NCBI RefSeq assembly: GCF_020297055.1
Contig: NZ_JAIXCQ010000011.1
Coordinates: 1-64,000 of the forward strand
Length of the DNA: 64,000 nt
Source of the DNA: Isoptericola luteus
GTDB lineage: Bacteria; Actinomycetota; Actinomycetes; Actinomycetales; Cellulomonadaceae
Reading direction: 5' to 3'
Shown here in pieces: positions 17,253 through 26,997 of this stretch. The notes under the pieces were generated by a model. That model had not been told where the DNA came from and did not search any database. It saw only the letters and a list, made by a program, of their open reading frames with translations. A program made the translations under genes and the position numbers. The first letter of the stretch is position 1; each line of letters begins with the position of its first letter.

Positions 17253-19330
17253 CCACACCGACCGACGCGACCGACCGGTCCGTGCCGGGCCCCGTGCGGG
17301 CCGACGGGACTCGCCTCGTCTGGCGCGGCGGCGGCGAGGTCCTCGTCGTCGAACCCTGGGGGCGGGACTCGGTCCGAGTCCGCGCCACCGTCATGGGCGA
17401 CGTCGCCGACACCGACTGGGCCCTGCTGCCGCCCGACCCGGCCGCCCACGCCGACGTCCGGGTCGAGGTGCGCACCGACGGCGCCACCCTCGTCAACGGC
17501 GGGCTCCGGGTCGAGCTGACGGCGTCGTCGTGGTTCCACGAGCCGGTCGGGTACGAGGTGTTCCGGTGCGACCTGGCGTTCTACGACGCCGCGGGCCGGC
17601 TGCTGTTCCGCGAGCTGGGCCGGGGCGGGTCGCTCGACCTGCGGGCCCGGCACTTCCGGCCGCGCGCCGGGGGTGACGGCCACGAGCTGACGGTGGCGTT
17701 CGAGGCCGACCCGGACGAGCGGCTCGCCGGCATGGGGCAGTACCAGCAGCACGTGCTCGACCTCAAGGGCTCGACGTTCGAGCTGGCGCACCGCAACTCG
17801 CAGGCGTCCGTGCCGTTCGTGGTCTCCAGCGCGGGCTACGGGTTCCTCTGGCACGACCCGGCGATCGGGCGGGCGACGTTCGCCCGCAACCGAACCGAGT
17901 GGCACGCGGAGTCCACGCGACAGCTCGACTACTGGGTGACGGCCGCAGCCACCCCGGCCGCGATCTCCCGGAACTATGCCGACGCGACCGGCCACGCCCC
18001 GATGATGCCCGAGCGGGGGCTCGGGTTCTGGCAGTGCAAGCTGCGGTACTGGAACCAGGAGCAGCTGCTCGGGGTGGCGCGCGAGCACCACCGCCGCGGG
18101 CTGCCGCTGGACGTGATCGTCGCGGACTTCTTCCACTGGCCGCACATGGGCGACTTCCGGTTCGACGAGGAGTTCTGGCCGGACCCGGCCGCGATGATCG
18201 CCGAGCTCGCCGAGCTGGGCGTCGAGCTCATGGTGTCGGTGTGGCCGCAGGTGGCGCTGTCCTCGGAGAACTTCGCGTTCCTGCGCCAGAACAACCTCCT
18301 GGTGCGCGCCGAGCGTGGCCTCGACGTCCAGATGTCCTTCGAGGGGCCGAGCGTGTTCCTCGACGTCACGAACCCCGAGGCGCGGGCCTGGCTGTGGGAG
18401 ACCTGCCGGCGAAGCTACGGCGAGCACGGGATCCGCACCTTCTGGCTGGACGAGGCCGAGCCGGAGTACGGCGCCTACGACTACGACGCCTTCCGCACGC
18501 ACCTGGGCTCCAACCTCCAGGTCGGCAACGTGTACCCGCAGCTCTTCGCGCGGGCGTTCGCGGACGGCCAGCGGGCCGACGGCGAGACCGACGTGGTCAA
18601 CCTGCTGCGGTGCGCGTGGGCAGGCAGCCAGCGCTACGGGGCCCTCGTGTGGTCCGGGGACATCTCCTCCACCTGGGAGGACCTCGCCCGGCAGGTCACC
18701 GCGGGCATCCACATGGGCGTGGCCGGCATCCCGTGGTTCACGACGGACATCGGCGGGTTCCACCAGGGCGACGTGGCGGACCCGGGATTCCGGGAGCTGC
18801 TCGTGCGCTGGTTCCAGTTCGGGGCGTTCTGCCCGGTGATGCGCCTGCACGGCGACCGGCTGCCGTACGAGGAGGTCACCGCGGCCGACGGCACGCGGCG
18901 GCTGCGGTCGGGCGGGCCGAACGAGCTGTGGAGCTTCGGCGACGAGGTGTACCGCGTGCTGGAGCGCTACGTGCACCTGCGCGAAGAGCTGCGCCCGTAC
19001 GTCCGCGAGGTGATGCGCGCCGCGCACGAGGACGGCACCCCCGCGATGCGCGGCCTCTTCTACGCGTTCCCCGGGGACCCGTCGGCCTGGGACGTCGACG
19101 ACCAGTTCCTGCTCGGGCCGGACGTCCTGGTGGCGCCGGTGCTGGAGGCCGGGGCCCGGGAGCGGGACGTCTACCTGCCCGCCGGTGCCACGTGGACCGA
19201 CGCCGCGACCGGCGAGGTGCACGACGGCGGCACCACGGTCCGCGCTGACGCGCCGCTCGACGTCGTCCCCGTGTTCCTCCGTGACGGGGCGCTCACGCGA
19301 CTCGTGGGACGGACCGCGGGCCCGGCCTGA
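17249..19330 (+). CDS. GH31 family glycosidase (alpha-xylosidase/alpha-glucosidase type)
   Basis: This 693-residue cytoplasmic enzyme has a beta-sandwich N-terminus, then the TIM barrel with nucleophile D401 in FWLDEAEPEY and acid/base D471 in WSGDISSTW. The block PWFTTDIGGF is also diagnostic of GH31. Family members hydrolyse alpha-linked glucose, xylose or galactose. It has no signal peptide, so the substrate is imported. The context with GH127 suggests an arabinose/xylose-decorated oligosaccharide. The GTG start at 17249 overlaps the GH127 stop. Confidence 0.85.
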   Translation: MTTPTDATDRSVPGPVRADGTRLVWRGGGEVLVVEPWGRDSVRVRATVMGDVADTDWALLPPDPAAHADVRVEVRTDGATLVNGGLRVELTASSWFHEPVGYEVFRCDLAFYDAAGRLLFRELGRGGSLDLRARHFRPRAGGDGHELTVAFEADPDERLAGMGQYQQHVLDLKGSTFELAHRNSQASVPFVVSSAGYGFLWHDPAIGRATFARNRTEWHAESTRQLDYWVTAAATPAAISRNYADATGHAPMMPERGLGFWQCKLRYWNQEQLLGVAREHHRRGLPLDVIVADFFHWPHMGDFRFDEEFWPDPAAMIAELAELGVELMVSVWPQVALSSENFAFLRQNNLLVRAERGLDVQMSFEGPSVFLDVTNPEARAWLWETCRRSYGEHGIRTFWLDEAEPEYGAYDYDAFRTHLGSNLQVGNVYPQLFARAFADGQRADGETDVVNLLRCAWAGSQRYGALVWSGDISSTWEDLARQVTAGIHMGVAGIPWFTTDIGGFHQGDVADPGFRELLVRWFQFGAFCPVMRLHGDRLPYEEVTAADGTRRLRSGGPNELWSFGDEVYRVLERYVHLREELRPYVREVMRAAHEDGTPAMRGLFYAFPGDPSAWDVDDQFLLGPDVLVAPVLEAGARERDVYLPAGATWTDAATGEVHDGGTTVRADAPLDVVPVFLRDGALTRLVGRTAGPA

Positions 19331-19393
19331 CCCGGGTCGGGGGGCAGGCGCGCGTGCCCGGCGTGGCATCGCGGGACGACGGCCCGCCGCAAT

Positions 19394-19405
19394 CGAACCG
19401 GTTCG
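19394..19405. promoter_or_regulatory. LacI-type operator upstream of the secreted glycosidase
   Basis: This is the third perfect CGAACCGGTTCG copy, 105 bp upstream of the ATG of the 1313-residue enzyme. It ties extracellular attack on the polysaccharide to the same regulator as the importer. The rest of the 178-bp gap holds the ribosome site AAGGAAGG near 19496-19503. Confidence 0.7.
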
Positions 19406-19509
19406 GCATGAAGGGAGGCAGGAAGCCACCGCCCTCGGGGCGGGCTCGAACGACGACGTCCGAGCGTGCGCAGCACGGCGCGGACGCACGACCAGAAGGA
19501 AGGCACTCG

Positions 19510-22500
19510 ATGATGAGCACGACACCTTCATGGGGCAGACCACGACGGACCACCGTCGCGCTGTCCGCCGTCCTGGCGCTCGCCGCCGGGTCGGGAGCCA
19601 CGGCGCTCCCGGCCGCGGCCGCCGAGGTCCCGGCGCCCGACCTGCACTACACGATGGACGACGTCACCGACGGTACGGTGCCGGACGCCTCCGGAAACGG
19701 GCACGACGGGACGATCTCCGGGACCACAGACGTCGTCGAGGGGGCCACCTCCGACGACCTCGCCCTCGACCTCGCGGGCGGCACCGACGGGGGATACGTC
19801 ACCGTCCCGCGGCAGGCGATCGACGGCGCCACCGACCTCACCGTCTCCGCCCGCGTCCGCTGGGACGGGCAGGGCGGCGCCTGGCAGCGCGTGTTCGACC
19901 TCGGCACCGACAACACCCGGTACCTCTTCACGACGCCGTCCGACGGCGAGGGCGACCTGCGCACGGCCGCCACCACGAGCGGCGGCGGTGGCGAGGCCAA
20001 GGTGACCGGGTACGGCGCTCTCGAGGCGGGCGACTGGGTTACGCTGACCACCACGCTCGACACCGCCGCCGGGACCGTGACGACCTACCTCGACGGGGTG
20101 GCCGTCGCCGCCGCTCCCACCCCGATGGGCGCGGGGGACCTGCTGACCGACGCGGCGACGTCGGCCGGGTACATCGGCCGCTCGTTCTATCCCGACCCCC
20201 TGTTCGACGGCGCGGTCGACGACTTCCAGGTCTTCCGGGCCGCGCTCGGCGCCGACCAGGTCGCCGAGCTGGTCGGAGAGGTGCCCACGCTCGAGGGACT
20301 CACCGAGGACTCCTTCGACGTGCGGACCGTCGTCGCCGCCGAGCCGAAGCTGCCGGCGGCGGTGCGCGCGTCGTACTCCGACGGCTACGACCGTGACGTC
20401 CCCGTCGTGTGGGACGCCGTCGACCCGGCGCAGTACGCACAGACCGGCACCTTCACGGTGGCCGGCGATGCGGCGGGCACGCCGGTCACCGCGACCGTCA
20501 CCGTGCACCGCGGAGGCCTGCAGGTCGACCTCGGCACCGACACCGGCGAGTTCCACGGCGGGGCGTCAGGCACCCTGTACGGCCTCTACGGCGACGGCCT
20601 GCCCAGCGACAACCTGCTCGAGGGCATGGGGGTGCGGACCGTGTCGACCAAGGCGCAGGACGGTCCCCAGCACCCCGGCGCGGACGCGCTCGAGGTGGTC
20701 GGTCCGCTCGCCGACGCCACGGACGGCGACACGTACATCTACATGACGGACATCCACCGCGGATTCCCGTACCAGTGGCCCGGTGACACCCCCGCGGCAA
20801 AGCTGGACGGGTTCGTCGACAAGATCGCCACGCAGGTGGACCAGGTGCTGGAGCTTCCCGAGGAGCACCGGGACAACATCGTCTTCGTGCCGTTCAACGA
20901 GCCCGAGGGCAACATGTTCGGCACGGGGGAGTGGAGCTACGACGGGACGAGCTGGCTCGACGACCCGACCGACTACTTCGCGGCCTGGGACCGGGTCTAC
21001 GCCCTGATCAAGGACCGGATGCCCGACGCGCGCATCGCCGGGCCCAACACCAGCGTCCTCTTCAGCCAGGTGAAGGGCTTCCTCGAGCACACGGTCGAGG
21101 CCGGCACCGTGCCCGACGTCGTCACGTGGCACGAGCTGTCCCACCCCGAGAGCATCCGGACCTCGGTGGAGCGGTACCGCGGCTGGGAGGCCGACGTGTT
21201 CGCGGGCACCGAGCACGAGGGCACCGAGCTGCCGCTCAACATCAACGAGTACGCGTTCAACTACCACACGTCCGTGCCGGGACAGATGATCCAGTGGGTC
21301 TCGGCGATCGAGGACTCCAAGGTGGACGCGGACATCGCCTACTGGAACATCGACGGCAACCTGTCGGACTCCGCGGTGCAGTCCAACCGGGGGAACGGCC
21401 AGTGGTGGCTCTTCAACGCGTACGCGCGGATGAGCGGGCACACCGTCGAGGTCACGCCGCCGTTCCCGGGGGAGAACTACACCCTGCAGGGCGTGGCGAC
21501 GCTGGACGAGGAGGCCGCCGTCGCGCGCACCATCATCGGCGGGGCCGACGGCGCCGCACCGATCGACCTGGTGAACGTGCCGGGCGACGTGTTCGGCGAC
21601 CAGGTGCGCGTCACCGTGCGGGAGATCGGCTGGACCGGTCAGCTCGGTGACTCCGCGGCTCCCGCGCTCGTGAGCGAGTCCGTCGCGGACGTCACGGGCG
21701 GCACGGTTGCCGTCGACTTCGACGGGGACGGCCTCCCGCTGCTCGACGAGTCCTCCGCGTACGAGATCGTCATGACCCCGGCCGGGGTGGGCGAGACCAC
21801 GGTGGCCGCGCCCACCACGTGGGACGGCAGCTACGAGGCGGAGGACGCCGCCTACACCGGCGGTGGCTACTCGAAGAACGGGCCCGAGGGCTCGCCGTCT
21901 GACGTCTCGAAGTTCTACACCTCGGGTGGGTACGACGTGGGCGGCCTGCGCACCGGTTCCGACGGCGTCCTCGACTTCGAGGTGACCGTCCCGCAGGACG
22001 GCACCTACGACCTGTCGGTCTTCGCCAACAGCGAGAACACGTTCGAGCGCGTGCAGGAGCAGGGGCCCACCAACGTGTTCCTGCGCGTGGACGGTGCCGA
22101 CGAGCAGGAGATCTTCCTTCCGCTCGGCTACAAGTGGGTGGTCTGGGACCACGCAGACACCACCGTCGAGCTGACCGAGGGCACGCACACCATCTCGCTC
22201 GCAGCCCAGAGCCTCGACGGGGCGGGTGCCACGCAGGGTGACGCGATCATCGACCGCATCACGCTGTCCCGGCCGAACCCTGACGCCGCCACCACGGTCT
22301 ACGAGGCCGAGCACGCCGTGCTCGACGGTGGCAGCACCACCTACGAGGCGGCCGACGGGGTCGCCCCGGCCGACGTCTCCGGTGCGGGTGGCGTGGAGCT
22401 CGCCGAAGGCGCGACCGCCACGTTCTGGGTGTACGGGGCCGTGGACGCCGAGGCGACCCTCGCCGCGGACCTCCTCGGTGCCGGCAGCGGCACGGTGGCG

Positions 22501-23451
22501 GTCAACGGCCACGAGGTGCTCGACCTGACGCAGGCCACCGAAGCCGCGGTGCACCTTGCGGGCGGCGTCAACAAGGTGGTCGTCACCGGTGGACCCGAGG
22601 GAGCCGTGCTCGACCGGCTCACCGTGGCCGACGGCACCGGGGCGCTCGCGGCGACCGACTACCAGGCCGAGGACGCCGCGACGGCCGGCAGCGCCGCCGT
22701 GGTCGACCTGTCGCTGGCCGAGGGCGGTCAGGCCGTGTCCGGCATCGGGGGCGAGCCGGGCAACGGCAACACCCTGACCTTCGAGGTCGAGGCAGCCGAG
22801 GCCGGGCCGCACGCCGTGGTGCTGCGCTACTCCAACCCCGAGCAGTCACCGGCGTCGCACTACAACCCCGACCCGATCGCCCGGCGAGCGGACTTCGTGG
22901 TGAACGGTGGTGATCCGCGCGGCGTGCTCTTCCCGCACACGTTCCACGAGAACAACCTGTGGGAGAAGACGGTGGTGCTCGAACTCGAGGAGGGTGCCAA
23001 CACCATCACCCTGCGCTCCGAGGAGGCGACGAACTTCGACGGCGAGACGTACGCGTCCGACGTCTGGCCCGACTTCCCGCTCCGGTCGCAGTGGGCACCG
23101 GTCGTCGACCGGATCACCGTCTCGCCGCTGGTGCACTCGGAGTCCGCCGAACCGGGTCCCGACGCGTGGGACGCGTCGGTCGGGTACACCGCGGGTGACC
23201 GGGTGTCGTTCGACGGCTCGGTGTTCGAGGCGTCGTGGTGGACCAAGGACCAGGAGCCGGGCGGTTCGCCGTGGGGCCCGTGGCAGGAGATCGCCTCCAC
23301 CGAGGACGGGACGGCGGTATGGACGTCCTCGCGGATCTTCACCGCCGGTGACGTCGTCGAGCACGACGGCGCTCGGTACGAGGCTCAGTGGTGGACGCGC
23401 AACCAGGAGCCTGGTGGTTCGCCGTCCGGTCCGTGGGAGCCGACCGGCTGA
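19510..23451 (+). CDS. Secreted multidomain clan GH-A-like glycosidase with LamG, CBM35/6-like and CBM5/12-like modules
   Basis: This is a 1313-residue exported protein. In order it has a signal peptide ending near AAAEVPA (about 38), a LamG/concanavalin-like sandwich (about 42-210), a bacterial Ig-like segment (about 215-285) and a TIM-barrel-like catalytic region (about 290-690) with candidate acid/base E464 (PFNEPEGN) and nucleophile E580 (NINEYAF). Two or three carbohydrate-binding sandwiches rich in 'YEAEDA' starts (about 775-1210) follow, then two C-terminal WWTK/RNQEPGGSP-type CBM5/12 repeats. The Glu pair spacing of 116 fits clan GH-A. I cannot place it in a numbered GH family with certainty; GH39-like enzymes are the nearest I recognise. 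A LacI operator precedes it. Confidence 0.75.
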   Translation: MMSTTPSWGRPRRTTVALSAVLALAAGSGATALPAAAAEVPAPDLHYTMDDVTDGTVPDASGNGHDGTISGTTDVVEGATSDDLALDLAGGTDGGYVTVPRQAIDGATDLTVSARVRWDGQGGAWQRVFDLGTDNTRYLFTTPSDGEGDLRTAATTSGGGGEAKVTGYGALEAGDWVTLTTTLDTAAGTVTTYLDGVAVAAAPTPMGAGDLLTDAATSAGYIGRSFYPDPLFDGAVDDFQVFRAALGADQVAELVGEVPTLEGLTEDSFDVRTVVAAEPKLPAAVRASYSDGYDRDVPVVWDAVDPAQYAQTGTFTVAGDAAGTPVTATVTVHRGGLQVDLGTDTGEFHGGASGTLYGLYGDGLPSDNLLEGMGVRTVSTKAQDGPQHPGADALEVVGPLADATDGDTYIYMTDIHRGFPYQWPGDTPAAKLDGFVDKIATQVDQVLELPEEHRDNIVFVPFNEPEGNMFGTGEWSYDGTSWLDDPTDYFAAWDRVYALIKDRMPDARIAGPNTSVLFSQVKGFLEHTVEAGTVPDVVTWHELSHPESIRTSVERYRGWEADVFAGTEHEGTELPLNINEYAFNYHTSVPGQMIQWVSAIEDSKVDADIAYWNIDGNLSDSAVQSNRGNGQWWLFNAYARMSGHTVEVTPPFPGENYTLQGVATLDEEAAVARTIIGGADGAAPIDLVNVPGDVFGDQVRVTVREIGWTGQLGDSAAPALVSESVADVTGGTVAVDFDGDGLPLLDESSAYEIVMTPAGVGETTVAAPTTWDGSYEAEDAAYTGGGYSKNGPEGSPSDVSKFYTSGGYDVGGLRTGSDGVLDFEVTVPQDGTYDLSVFANSENTFERVQEQGPTNVFLRVDGADEQEIFLPLGYKWVVWDHADTTVELTEGTHTISLAAQSLDGAGATQGDAIIDRITLSRPNPDAATTVYEAEHAVLDGGSTTYEAADGVAPADVSGAGGVELAEGATATFWVYGAVDAEATLAADLLGAGSGTVAVNGHEVLDLTQATEAAVHLAGGVNKVVVTGGPEGAVLDRLTVADGTGALAATDYQAEDAATAGSAAVVDLSLAEGGQAVSGIGGEPGNGNTLTFEVEAAEAGPHAVVLRYSNPEQSPASHYNPDPIARRADFVVNGGDPRGVLFPHTFHENNLWEKTVVLELEEGANTITLRSEEATNFDGETYASDVWPDFPLRSQWAPVVDRITVSPLVHSESAEPGPDAWDASVGYTAGDRVSFDGSVFEASWWTKDQEPGGSPWGPWQEIASTEDGTAVWTSSRIFTAGDVVEHDGARYEAQWWTRNQEPGGSPSGPWEPTG

Positions 23452-23458
23452 CCCCGCC

Positions 23459-23519
23459 CGCGAGCGTCTCTGTGCGTCCCGCATCGAGGTCTGATGAGGG
23501 ACGCACAGAGACGCTCGCG
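23459..23519. terminator. Long hairpin between convergent genes
   Basis: Arms of 22 bp at 23459-23480 and 23498-23519 are perfectly complementary; inside the 17-nt loop a further short stem can form. It lies between the stop of the glycosidase gene and the convergent ketosynthase stop. It has no clear T-run, so it may be a factor-independent terminator by stem strength or a member of a dispersed palindrome family (compare 27322 and 61271). Confidence 0.6.
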
Positions 23520-23537
23520 CGTTCGGTGTGCGGCGGC

Positions 23538-24743
23538 TCAGCTCCGGGACAGCACCAGCGCGGAGCTGTGGCCGCCGAACCCGAAGGCGTCCACGAGCGC
23601 GTGCCGGGCCGACGTCCCCCTGGACGCCGTCACGACGTCCAGGCCGACCTCCGGGTCCTGCTCGTCGAGGTTGAGCGTGGGGGGCACGACGCCGTCGCGC
23701 ATCGCGAACAGCGCCGCGAGGGCGCCCAGCGCCCCGGACGCGCCGAGCAGGTGACCCGTGGAGGCCTTGGTCGCGGTCACCGGCGGCGGGTCCCCGAACA
23801 CCGAGCGCAGGGCCCGGGCCTCGTTGAGGTCGCCCGACGGGGTGGACGTGGCGTGCGCGTGCACCAGCCCGACGTCGGCGGGCTCGAGCCCGGCGTCGCG
23901 GATCGCGAGCTCGATGGTGCGAGCCTGGTTGGTCGGCTCGCCGCCCACGATGTCGTGCGCGTCCGAGGTCAGGACGGCGCCGTCGACGGCGCCCAGGACG
24001 GTCGCGCCGCGTGCCCTGGCGTGCTCCTCGGCCTCGAGGACGAACAGGACGGCGCCCTCGCCCATGACGAAGCCGTCGCGGCCGGCGTCGAACGGACGTG
24101 ACGCGCGCCCGGGCTCGTCGTTGCGGGTCGACATCGCGCGGGCGCGGGCGAACGCCGAGATGCACAGGTCGACGATCGTCGCCTCGGTGCCGCCGCACAC
24201 GACGACGTCGGCCTCCCCGGCCCGGATCATCGAGCGGGCCGTGAGGATGGCCTCCGTGCCGGCGGCGCAGGCGCTCACGGGCGCACGGGCGCCCGCCTTG
24301 GCGCCGAGGTCGATCGACACCCAGGCGGCCGGCCCGTTGCACATGACCATCGTCACCGCGTGCGGGCTGACCTGGCGGTGCCCGCCCGTCTGGAGCCGCA
24401 CGTGCTGCGCGAGGGTGGTGCCGAACCCGCCGTTCGCCGTCCCCACCACCACACCCAGGCGCTCCGGCTCCACCTCCGGTGCCCCCGCGGACGCCCACGC
24501 CTCCCGGCCGGCGGCGACGGCGAGCTGCTCGCCGCGGTCGAGCCTGCGCAACTCGCGCACGGAGAGAGCGTCGGCGAAGGCGTCGTCGACCCTGGCCGCG
24601 ATCCGCACGGGAAGCTCCTGCGCCCACGCGTCGGCGAGGGGTGTCACGGCGTTGGTCCCGGCCACCAGACCGGCCCACGACTGCTCGGCCGTCAGCCCCA
24701 CGGGCGTGACGGCCCCGACCCCGGTGATCACCGTTCGTCGCAC
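23538..24743 (-). CDS. Beta-ketoacyl-ACP synthase (FabF/KAS II-like)
   Basis: This 401-residue condensing enzyme has the catalytic triad C159 (VSACAAG), H297 (HAHATSTPSGD) and H331 (KASTGHLLGA) in the normal order for KAS I/II thiolase-fold enzymes. It would elongate acyl-ACP with malonyl-ACP. The GTG at 24743 is chosen because it starts directly at the conserved RRTVITGVGAVTP. No acyl carrier protein or other fab gene is adjacent, so it may be a second, specialised ketosynthase. Confidence 0.85.
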   Translation of the reverse strand: MRRTVITGVGAVTPVGLTAEQSWAGLVAGTNAVTPLADAWAQELPVRIAARVDDAFADALSVRELRRLDRGEQLAVAAGREAWASAGAPEVEPERLGVVVGTANGGFGTTLAQHVRLQTGGHRQVSPHAVTMVMCNGPAAWVSIDLGAKAGARAPVSACAAGTEAILTARSMIRAGEADVVVCGGTEATIVDLCISAFARARAMSTRNDEPGRASRPFDAGRDGFVMGEGAVLFVLEAEEHARARGATVLGAVDGAVLTSDAHDIVGGEPTNQARTIELAIRDAGLEPADVGLVHAHATSTPSGDLNEARALRSVFGDPPPVTATKASTGHLLGASGALGALAALFAMRDGVVPPTLNLDEQDPEVGLDVVTASRGTSARHALVDAFGFGGHSSALVLSRS

Positions 24744-24950
24744 GTTCGCACCTTCCCCGATCCGGTCCCGCCGCAGGTGGGCGGGCCCCTGGTGGCTCAC
24801 CCTGCCCTAACCGCGCGCGCCGCGCCGGGCGAGGCCGAGGGGCGGCGCGCCGCCCGCGTGCCGCGCGGCGCCGGGCCGGGCAGGGTTCTATGGGGGGACG
24901 GCGCACCGGAGCGCCAGGCGTGCCGGGTGCAGCGACGCGAGGAGGCCGAG

Positions 24951-26432
24951 ATGAGCCAGGAAGTCGTCGACGGGGACAGGGTGGTCCCGAACCACGGTCT
25001 CAAGCGTGTGATGGGCCGCAAGCTCCTGCTGCTGTTCATCGTCGGAGACATCCTCGGCACCGGGGTCTACGCGCTGACCGGTCAGGTCGCCGGCGAGGTC
25101 GGCGGGGCCGCCTGGGCGCCGTTCCTCATCGCGTTCGCCGTGGCGACCCTCACCGCGTTCTCCTACCTGGAGCTGGTCACCAAGTACCCCCAGGCCGCCG
25201 GCGCCGCGCTGTACACGCACAAGGCGTTCGGCATCCACTTCGTCACGTTCATCATCGCGTTCATGGTGATGTGCTCGGGCATCACGTCCGCGTCGACGGC
25301 GTCCAACGCGTTCGCCGGGTTCCTCAACGACGGGTTCGGCCTCGGCCTCGAGACGGGCGGTGCCGGCCTCCTGTGGATCGCGCTCGGGTTCATGACGCTC
25401 GTCGCGATCGTCAACTTCCGGGGCGTGGGCGAGAGCGTCAAGGCGAACGTGGTGCTGACGCTCGTCGAACTGTCCGGCCTGCTGCTCATCATCTTCGTCG
25501 GGATGTTCGCGGTGACGCAGGGACGTGCCGACTTCGCGCGCGTCGTCGTCTTCGAGAGCTCCGACGACAAGAGCGTGTTCCTCGCGGTCACGGCGGCCAC
25601 CACGCTGGCGTTCTTCGCCATGGTCGGCTTCGAGGACTCGGTCAACATGGCCGAGGAGTGCCGGGACCCGGTCAAGGACTTCCCCCGCGTCATGCTCACC
25701 GGGCTGTCGGTCACGGGCCTGATCTACGTGCTGGTGGCCATCACGGCGGTGGCGCTGGTGCCGGTGGGCGACCTCACGGACGAGTCGAAGGGCTCGGCGC
25801 TCACGCAGGTCGTCGCGGCCGGGGCGCCGAACCTGCCCTTCGACACGATCTTCCCGTTCATCGGGATGTTCGCCGTCGCGAACTCCGCGCTCATCAACAT
25901 GCTCATGGCGTCGAGACTGCTGTTCGGCCTGGCGAACCAGGGCGTGCTGCCGCGCGCCTTCGGCCGGGTGCACCCGACGCGCCGCACCCCGTGGGTGTCC
26001 GTGATCGTCACGACGCTGATCTCGTACGGCCTCATCGTGTACGTGGTCCGGGCCAGCGGCTCGGAGTCCGGCTCCAACGCCATCAGCCTGCTCGGCGGGA
26101 CGACGTCGTTGCTGTTGCTCGTCGTGTTCGCCGTCGTGAACGTGGCGCTGCTGGTGCTGCGCCGCAAGCCCGTGCCGCACGCCCACTTCCGGACGAAGGT
26201 GTGGCTGGCGGTGCTCGGGGCGATCACCTGCGCCTACCTCGCCGGGCCGTGGGCACGGTCGGACGAGCAGCAGGAGCAGTACGTCATTGCGGGCGGGCTC
26301 ATCGCCGTCGGGGTGGTCCTGTCGTTCGTCACCTGGCTCTACAACCGGACCGTGCGGCACCGCAAGATCCACTTCGACGACGTGGCCCAGCTCGACGAGG
26401 ACAAGCCCGGCGCGGGCTTCCCCAAGCGGTAG
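24951..26432 (+). CDS. APC-superfamily amino acid permease
   Basis: This 493-residue membrane protein has about 12-13 hydrophobic helices. Helix 1 contains the unwound substrate-binding motif GDILGTGVYALTG, typical of the APC/CAT group, and 'FFAMVGFEDSVNMAEE' lies in the middle. GAGGAGG precedes the ATG by 5 bp. It is likely an amino acid or amine importer; the substrate is unknown. It is divergent from the ketosynthase across a 207-bp GC-rich gap. Confidence 0.85.
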   Translation: MSQEVVDGDRVVPNHGLKRVMGRKLLLLFIVGDILGTGVYALTGQVAGEVGGAAWAPFLIAFAVATLTAFSYLELVTKYPQAAGAALYTHKAFGIHFVTFIIAFMVMCSGITSASTASNAFAGFLNDGFGLGLETGGAGLLWIALGFMTLVAIVNFRGVGESVKANVVLTLVELSGLLLIIFVGMFAVTQGRADFARVVVFESSDDKSVFLAVTAATTLAFFAMVGFEDSVNMAEECRDPVKDFPRVMLTGLSVTGLIYVLVAITAVALVPVGDLTDESKGSALTQVVAAGAPNLPFDTIFPFIGMFAVANSALINMLMASRLLFGLANQGVLPRAFGRVHPTRRTPWVSVIVTTLISYGLIVYVVRASGSESGSNAISLLGGTTSLLLLVVFAVVNVALLVLRRKPVPHAHFRTKVWLAVLGAITCAYLAGPWARSDEQQEQYVIAGGLIAVGVVLSFVTWLYNRTVRHRKIHFDDVAQLDEDKPGAGFPKR

Positions 26433-26470
26433 CCCGCACGCCCGCGGGCGCGGTGAGCCGCGGGGGCGGG
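26433..26470. terminator. Hairpin between convergent permease and macro-domain genes
   Basis: The stem CGCGG-TGAG-CCGCG (26449-26462) can be extended by an outer CCCGC/GCGGG pair (26433-26437 with 26466-26470). It fills the 38-bp gap between two convergent genes and probably ends transcription on both strands. Confidence 0.4.
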
Positions 26471-26995
26471 TCAAGCCCCGGCGAGCGCCGACTCGAACGC
26501 CGTCAGGACACGGTCGCTGAAGAGCACGAAGCGGACCTCGTCGACGGTGCCCGGGTGGGTCCGGTCCCACGACCGCACGGCCCCGACGGCGGCGCGGGCG
26601 ACGTCGTCGGCGTCCCACCCGTAGACGCCCGCGCCGACGGCGGGGAACGCGACCGAGCGGGCACCGGCGTCCGCGGCGACGTCCAGCGACCGGGCGAAGC
26701 ACGACGCGAGGAGAGCGGGGTCCTGTTCGCCGGCGTGCCGGTTCGGGCCGACTGTGTGGACCACCCACGCGGCCGGCAGGTCGAAGCCGGGCGTGGCCAC
26801 CGCCGCCCCGACGGGCAGCCCGTCCGGGACCACCGACCGGCGCAGCTCGCGGCACGCCTCGAGCAGCCGCGGCCCGGCGGCGGTGTGGATCGCGCCGTCC
26901 ACGCCGCCCCCGCCCAGCAGCGACGAGTTCGCGGCGTTGACGACGGCGTCCACCGCCGTCGTCGTGATGTCGCCCTGCTCCGCGGTGACGCGCAC
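26471..26995 (-). CDS. Macro-domain protein (ADP-ribose binding/hydrolase type)
   Basis: This 174-residue single macro domain has the ligand-loop signatures VVNAANSSLLGGGGVDGAIH (split by the conserved Asn/Gly loops) and AFPAVGAGVYGW. Proteins of this MacroD/YmdB group bind ADP-ribose derivatives and remove ADP-ribose or O-acetyl groups. The GTG at 26995 lies 2 bp beyond the pspC-like stop, so the two are one transcript. Confidence 0.85.
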   Translation of the reverse strand: MRVTAEQGDITTTAVDAVVNAANSSLLGGGGVDGAIHTAAGPRLLEACRELRRSVVPDGLPVGAAVATPGFDLPAAWVVHTVGPNRHAGEQDPALLASCFARSLDVAADAGARSVAFPAVGAGVYGWDADDVARAAVGAVRSWDRTHPGTVDEVRFVLFSDRVLTAFESALAGA

Positions 26996-26997
26996 GG

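Noticed and set aside
14190-17258. A 1022-codon minus-strand open frame
   Set aside because: It is antisense to the permease and GH127 genes and arises from high GC at third positions; no ribosome site or motif.
16637-19543. A 968-codon open frame on the minus strand opposite GH127/GH31
   Set aside because: It is antisense to two genes with complete catalytic motifs, is His/Arg/Pro/Gly-rich as expected of GC-rich shadow frames, and has no recognisable domain.
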